Shown piece by piece: positions 39,093-44,604 of a stretch of 44,604 nt of DNA. Location: positions 1-44,604 of the forward strand of contig NZ_BMEQ01000027.1 in NCBI RefSeq assembly GCF_014636775.1, read 5' to 3'. The first letter of the stretch is position 1, and every line of letters starts with the position of its first letter. Below the pieces are notes generated by a model. The model did no database searches, was not told where the DNA came from, and saw only the letters and a program-made list of their open reading frames with translations. This stretch comes from Kocuria dechangensis. Its GTDB lineage: Bacteria; Actinomycetota; Actinomycetes; Actinomycetales; Micrococcaceae. Both the position numbers and the translations under genes were made by a program.

Positions 39093-39997
39093 AGGGGTCC
39101 CTGTTCTGGGGTGGGAGACGCCGTTCCGGCGGTGGTGAGCGCCATGACTCCCGTGACGGCCAGGGCCCCGGTAAGGAGGAAACCCATGAAGGCCGCCGGT
39201 GGTGCGGTGGCGGCTTCCCCGAGCACGGTGATCGCCAGGGTCACCGCGATCAGAGGATCCACTACGGTCAGCCCGGCCACGACCAGCTCGGGGCGCCCGG
39301 CGGTGTGGGCGTGCTGGACCAGCCATGCGCCCACCGCGGTGGCCAGCAGCAACCCCGCCAAGGCCGTGAGGGACAGCCACCCGAACTGGCCTTGGACGAC
39401 CCTCCCCAAAACGGTCTTGGCTAAGGTCGCCACGAACCCGTAGAGTACCCCAGCTCCGACGGTGTATGCGATCGCGTTCAGGTGCTGGCGGGCCCAGCGG
39501 AAGGCGGCAGCCACGGCCACCAGCACCAGAGCCAGCAGTAGCAGGACGGTGCGCAGATACTCGTCGGTGATGGGCACATCGACCACCCATAGGGCTGCGA
39601 TCACCACAAAGGCCGCGATCCCGCCAACGCACAGCACCACCGCCACCACCCTTCGGGCACCGGGCCGGCGCCCAGAGACGGCCAGGTGGATCACCTCGGT
39701 GACTACCAGAGCCACCGCCCCGATAGGCTGGACGACCATCAACGGGGAGAACCGCAAAGCGGCCAGCTGCAACATAATCGCCACCCCCAGCATTGCGGTG
39801 CCGGCTGCCCACACCGGCCGTCGAATCAACACGCCTAGGTGCTGCCCGTTCAGGGAACCTGAGCCGGCCACGGCAGCCACCACACCGCGGGACTGGAACC
39901 ACGTGCCCAGTGACAGCATCACGGCCCCGGCCACAGCGATCGGGATCCCCACCCAGTGCCCTTCCGCCAACACGGGGACACCGGAGGCCATGATCAT
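39065..39997 (-). CDS. DMT-superfamily transporter (NIPA/EamA-like)
   Basis: This 310-aa membrane protein has nine or ten helices. It reads VGIPIAVAGAVMLSLGTWFQ, then RPVWAAGTAMLGVAIMLQLA, LMVVQPIGAVALVVTEVIHL and later LNAIAYTVGAGVLYGFVATL and VVDPLIAVTLAITVLGEAAT. The pattern QxxG at the first helix end and VQPxGAxxLVxT is that of the actinobacterial DMT branch related to NIPA magnesium transporters. Substrate unknown. Start ATG 39997 (or ATG 39991). Confidence 0.82.
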   Translation of the reverse strand: MIMASGVPVLAEGHWVGIPIAVAGAVMLSLGTWFQSRGVVAAVAGSGSLNGQHLGVLIRRPVWAAGTAMLGVAIMLQLAALRFSPLMVVQPIGAVALVVTEVIHLAVSGRRPGARRVVAVVLCVGGIAAFVVIAALWVVDVPITDEYLRTVLLLLALVLVAVAAAFRWARQHLNAIAYTVGAGVLYGFVATLAKTVLGRVVQGQFGWLSLTALAGLLLATAVGAWLVQHAHTAGRPELVVAGLTVVDPLIAVTLAITVLGEAATAPPAAFMGFLLTGALAVTGVMALTTAGTASPTPEQGPLSGPLPPGR

Positions 39998-40231
39998 GCG
40001 CCCGAGCCTACTGAGAACCCGGCATCTGCGGGGCCGTGTTGATCGGTGACAGTGTTCCGTGACGGGACACCGTGGGGCGGACGCCTGGGGCTGTCCTGAC
40101 CGTACCGGCCAGTCACAAACTTGCGGTGTCTTGCCAGGCCACGGGCTCTTCTGCCTACCGCCGGGGGGCGCCTACCGTGGACAGCGGGTGAGCCGGACGC
40201 CCACGGATCGCACGCGACGAAGGGTGTTGCC

Positions 40232-40603
40232 ATGGACCACAAGATTTCTGTGCTCCTCCAGATCGATCTCCACGGGGCCTATCTGCGCCTGGTGATCACC
40301 GGGTGCCTGACCGAGGCGAACCAGCACGTGCTCCCCCCGCTCGTCACCTGGGCCCGGGCGCTGATCCCGCAGGCGACCCTCACCGTGGACCTCACCTGCG
40401 CGGACCACCTGGAAGCCTCGGGGATCGATCTGTTGCGCTGGGCCCTGGACCACGACACCGCCTCAGGCCGCACCGGCCCAGTAGAGATCATCCGGCCCGC
40501 CGCACTGCCCGAACACCCTCAGGCCATGCCCGTGCCGGGAAGGAATTCCGTCCCGTCGGCTCGCATAACCGCAGAACCGCTGACGAGGCCGAAAAACCGG
40601 TAA
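40232..40603 (+). CDS. STAS-domain protein (anti-sigma-factor-antagonist-like)
   Basis: This 123-aa protein starts at ATG 40232 (MDHKISVLLQIDLHGAYLRL). The STAS core runs from about residue 5 to 95: VITGCLTEANQHVLPPLVTW, TLTVDLTCADHLEASGIDLL with Ser63 in the place of the phosphorylated Ser, and WALDHDTASGRTGPVEIIRP. STAS proteins bind anti-sigma kinases or sense ligands. The tail after 95 is disordered and basic. No partner gene is adjacent. Confidence 0.7.
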   Translation: MDHKISVLLQIDLHGAYLRLVITGCLTEANQHVLPPLVTWARALIPQATLTVDLTCADHLEASGIDLLRWALDHDTASGRTGPVEIIRPAALPEHPQAMPVPGRNSVPSARITAEPLTRPKNR

Positions 40604-40780
40604 AACCCCCGGCACCGTCTTCCGGTCGACGCGATGCTCGTTCCAGGCCCAGGGCATGAGGGCTCGCCGCGATGTGCCTGGTGGTGAGGCCTGTCCCCCT
40701 TTTCCGTGCCCGTGGCAACGTCCTGCTCGGTGGGGACGGGCGGTCTGAGCGCTCATCACGATGCGGGTCACCAGCGGCGC
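40604..40780. other. Intergenic, nothing recognised
   Basis: This stretch lies between the STAS gene and the MFS relic. No supported feature. Confidence 0.4.
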
Positions 40781-41051
40781 TCAGCCGACCAGAGCCTCAG
40801 ACCGTTCGTCGATGACCCGGCGGGTGCGGGTGAGCAGGGTGTGGATCAGCAGGGCTGCGGACACCGCCGCGCACACCAGGGCCCCGATGGCGAAGGTGGT
40901 GCTGATCCCGGCCCCGCTGGGGTGGAGGGACGGTGTGGTGTGCGCTGCGAGTACCGCCCCCCCCAGACCGCGGTGCCGAAGAAGCTGCCGACGGTGCGCA
41001 GGACCTGGTTGAAGCTCACGGAGCTGCCCAGTTCAGCGGCGGCCGGCTCAC
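40781..41051 (-). pseudogene. MFS transporter C-terminal fragment, frameshifted
   Basis: The minus-strand reading gives EPAAAELGSSVSFNQVLRTV and GSFFGTAV, then after the run of eight C at about 40957-40964 another frame gives AVLAAHTTPSLHPSGAGIST and TFAIGALVCAAVSAALLIHT, ending DERSEALVG. This is the last part of a 14-helix drug-type MFS transporter (usual xExGxAxxFNQVLRxVGxxxGxAxxGAVLA). The front is missing right at the end of the lysyl-oxidase-like gene. Confidence 0.68.
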
Positions 41052-41837
41052 CTAGAGAGCCGGTCCTTGGGACAGGACCTTCACCGAGGTGCCGGTGAGG
41101 CGCAGCTCCGTCCAGGTGGAGTTGTTCTTCTCGTTGGTCTCGGCGAACCAGTTCTCGGCGTCGGCGGTGGCGTTCAGCCGGTACTTCCCCGGTTTCAGCC
41201 CGGTCACGTCGAGGTACTGGTCCGGGAGCGTGGCGTGGTAGACGTCCGCCCAGCCCACGGACAGGCCCATCGTGACCGTCAGGTCCGTGGATTTCCCGCA
41301 GTGGGTGTACCGGGCTGTGGCTGGAGCGCCTTTCAGGGACAGCTGGTGGCCGCGGAAGTCGTAGAAGCAGAAGCCGTGCTTCGCCCCGGTCTGGAGGACC
41401 TTCCCGCCCCGGGCACCCGTGATGGTGTAGGACTCCAGGTCGCGTACGTGCCAGTGGGCGTGGCCGTCCCCGGCGAAGTACATCGACGCCCGGGTGGGCA
41501 CATCACGGTGCCCGCCGGCGGAGTTGTAGATGCGCTGGGCGACGGTCATCGTCGCGGTGCCGGGATTGGGACGCCGGCCTTGCAGCTGGAAGGGCCCGGC
41601 CCCGACATTGACGATGACCGTCTCGAAGCGCAGCAGCCGCCTGCCCGGGACCGAGGTGGTGTCCAGGGAGAAGTGGGTCAGCGGGGCCATGCCCAGATCC
41701 GGCAGGCGGTCGGTGGGAGCCGGGGCCACCGGCTGCACGGCCTGCACGGCTGCAGCAACCGGTGGTACCGCGCCGGTCACCGCCATGGCCCCGATGGCGA
41801 TCGCCGCGACCCGCAGACGCCAGGTGATGCCGGACAT
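41052..41837 (-). CDS. Secreted lysyl-oxidase-like protein
   Basis: This 261-aa protein starts at ATG 41837 after AAGGAGGAGCG, a strong site that decides the start over ATG 41876. A signal peptide covers about 1-30 (LRVAAIAIGAMAVTGAVPPV, AAA). The lysyl-oxidase domain shows FSLDTTSVPGRRLLRFETVI, copper-binding His126/128/130 in GDGHAHWHVRDLESY, KHGFCFYDFRGHQLSLK and GLSVGWADVYHATLPDQYLD, then LKPGKYRLNATADAENWFAE. In animals the enzyme oxidises lysine side chains through a copper and quinone cofactor; bacterial members are secreted and little studied. The Tyr of the quinone is likely in VYHATLPDQYLD. It may modify cell-wall proteins, an inference. Confidence 0.85.
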   Translation of the reverse strand: MSGITWRLRVAAIAIGAMAVTGAVPPVAAAVQAVQPVAPAPTDRLPDLGMAPLTHFSLDTTSVPGRRLLRFETVIVNVGAGPFQLQGRRPNPGTATMTVAQRIYNSAGGHRDVPTRASMYFAGDGHAHWHVRDLESYTITGARGGKVLQTGAKHGFCFYDFRGHQLSLKGAPATARYTHCGKSTDLTVTMGLSVGWADVYHATLPDQYLDVTGLKPGKYRLNATADAENWFAETNEKNNSTWTELRLTGTSVKVLSQGPAL

Positions 41838-42115
41838 CGCTCCTCCTTCGACGGGGCTCCCAGAACGACCGGACACCGAAGAAGTGGCCGCCCGCAGCCG
41901 CGGTGGTGCTTTCCCCCCGGGGCCGACCCGGAGAACTCCTCACCGGACGGCCTCTGCTTCACCACAGTGATCGCCTCCCGCCCCGGGTGGCAACGCGTTG
42001 CGCAGCGCAAACGCCGATCGTGATCGGCCAGCAACGCGACCGCAACCCCACCGTGATTCTCGCCGCTGCGGTGCCGGTGGTGCCGGAGGCCGCCGGCCAC
42101 GTCACCTCGGTGCGC

Positions 42116-42469
42116 GAGACCTTCAACTCCTGGCGCGAGGGCTCGGTGATCAAGTCCTGGCTGCTGGACCTGGCGGTGAACGCGCTGAACGAGGACGAGC
42201 ACCTCGACCGCCTCGCCGGCTACGCCGAGGACTCCGGGGAGGGCCGGTGGACCGTCGAGTCCGCCCTCGACCTGGCGGTCCCGGTGCCGGCCATCGCCAG
42301 CGCCCTCTTCGCCCGTTTCGCCTCCCGCCAGGACGAGGCCCCGGCGATGAAGATGATCGCCGCGATGCGCAACCAGTTCGGCGGACACGCGGTCAAGGAC
42401 GTGGCTGCCGGACCCGAGCACGTCGAGGCCGGCCCCGGGGAGGAACCGGCCCACCCGGCAGAGCAGTAG
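42116..42469 (+). pseudogene. 6-phosphogluconate dehydrogenase, C-terminal fragment
   Basis: The frame from about 42116 reads TFNSWREGSVIKSWLLDLAV, GYAEDSGEGRWTVESALDLA, PAIASALFARFASRQDEAPA and MKMIAAMRNQFGGHAVKDV, with a disordered tail. This is the C-terminal third of decarboxylating 6-phosphogluconate dehydrogenase (GSVIRSWLL..GY.EDSGEGRWTVxxAI..PAIxxSLxxRFxSRQ..MKMIAAMRNxFGGH). The cofactor domain and most of the catalytic part are missing, and unrelated sequence precedes it, so it is not functional. Confidence 0.82.
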
Positions 42470-42511
42470 GACCACCGCCCCGCGGGCCGGCGCGGGCGCA
42501 GGAACTGGGGG

Positions 42512-44227
<1,716 letters not shown>

Positions 44228-44458
44228 GGCGACCTCCTCAAGCGATCGTGTCGTTCCCGCCGGCTGCACCGGCGCTGGAGCGGCTCAGGGATTCGTTGCC
44301 GTCATGCTAGGCGCCGCCGCACCCCCCAGATCCTTATCAGGTGCCCGAAGGCGGTTCTGTTAGCCGACCGTGATGCTGGCCCATCCGGGACGGGCCTGCT
44401 CGGATGCTTCTGTCCGGAACCCGCTGTCTTCTGCACGAAGCGGTGGTCGGTCGGGAGC

Positions 44459-44604
44459 TCAGTCGGTGGAGGCCCAGTGCTCGGGGCCGGTGGACCCTGC
44501 CGGGTATTCCTCCAGGGGCACCTTTCCTGTCTGCCAGGCGGCGCGGATCTGGTCGATGATGCGCCAGGCCTGCTCCGCCGCCTCGCCCCGGATGGACAGG
44601 GAGG
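44459..44604 (-). CDS. zwf: Glucose-6-phosphate 1-dehydrogenase, C-terminal end (partial)
   Basis: The minus-strand frame that enters at the right edge reads SLSIRGEAAEQAWRIIDQIR, AAWQTGKVPLEEYPAGSTGP and EHWASTD, then stops at TGA 44459-44461. The block AWRIIDxIxxxWxxxxxPLxxYPAGSxGP is the end of G6PDH, the first enzyme of the oxidative pentose phosphate pathway. The rest lies outside the window. Confidence 0.85.
   Translation of the reverse strand, partial: SLSIRGEAAEQAWRIIDQIRAAWQTGKVPLEEYPAGSTGPEHWASTD

Noticed and set aside
42116-42469. The 6-phosphogluconate dehydrogenase region as an intact gene
   Set aside because: Only the C-terminal third is present, and upstream frames show no cofactor domain.

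Overview
The window is about 70% GC and its genes fit a high-GC actinobacterium. The aa3-type CtaD with a GTG start, three GAF-ANTAR proteins, a CsbD protein, a DUF1524 secreted nuclease and a 6-phosphogluconate dehydrogenase fragment would suit Micrococcaceae (Kocuria, Citricoccus, Micrococcus or Arthrobacter type). That assignment is an inference from gene content. No rRNA, tRNA or CRISPR array was seen.

Region 1 (1-4730) holds the end of a TetR-type regulator, an 86-aa small protein, a diacylglycerol-kinase-fold lipid kinase and a GAF-ANTAR protein on the plus strand. A minus-strand operon follows with two tandem copies of a two-gene unit: a GAF-ANTAR protein followed by a small conserved acidic protein of unrecognised family.

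Region 2 (4730-19790) is a mosaic island. It has an intact tyrosine recombinase and an intact IS110-type transposase, plus many relics: pieces of a serine recombinase, an IS3 OrfA, an IS630-type transposase, the N-terminus of a zinc alcohol dehydrogenase and the N-terminus of an IclR regulator. Intact cargo between the relics includes a SAM methyltransferase, a translationally coupled aminotransferase and 2-hydroxyacid dehydrogenase, an orphan solute-binding lipoprotein coupled to a membrane pentapeptide-repeat protein, and a secreted lectin-like beta-propeller protein.

Region 3 (19790-26430) is more ordinary chromosome: RidA and an isochorismatase-type hydrolase (convergent), CsbD, a secreted HNH nuclease, an EamA exporter, a small helical protein and two tandem AraC-type regulators.

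Region 4 (26680-36064) looks like one catabolic locus: a BASS-type symporter, an IclR regulator, a metallo-beta-lactamase-fold hydrolase, an MFS transporter, an aldehyde dehydrogenase, an aryl-alcohol-type SDR, a VanB-like flavin/[2Fe-2S] reductase and a CYP199-like P450. Three matches to one 15-bp operator-like motif lie in its three divergent promoter regions, which suggests a single IclR regulon for uptake and oxidation of an aromatic compound. A 358-bp tandem duplication sits between the MFS and aldehyde dehydrogenase genes.

Region 5 (36065-44604) has two DUF202 membrane proteins, another serine-recombinase relic, a frameshifted IS with recognisable terminal inverted repeats, a DMT transporter, a STAS protein, a truncated MFS gene, a secreted lysyl-oxidase-like protein, a C-terminal 6-phosphogluconate dehydrogenase fragment, ctaD and the end of glucose-6-phosphate dehydrogenase.
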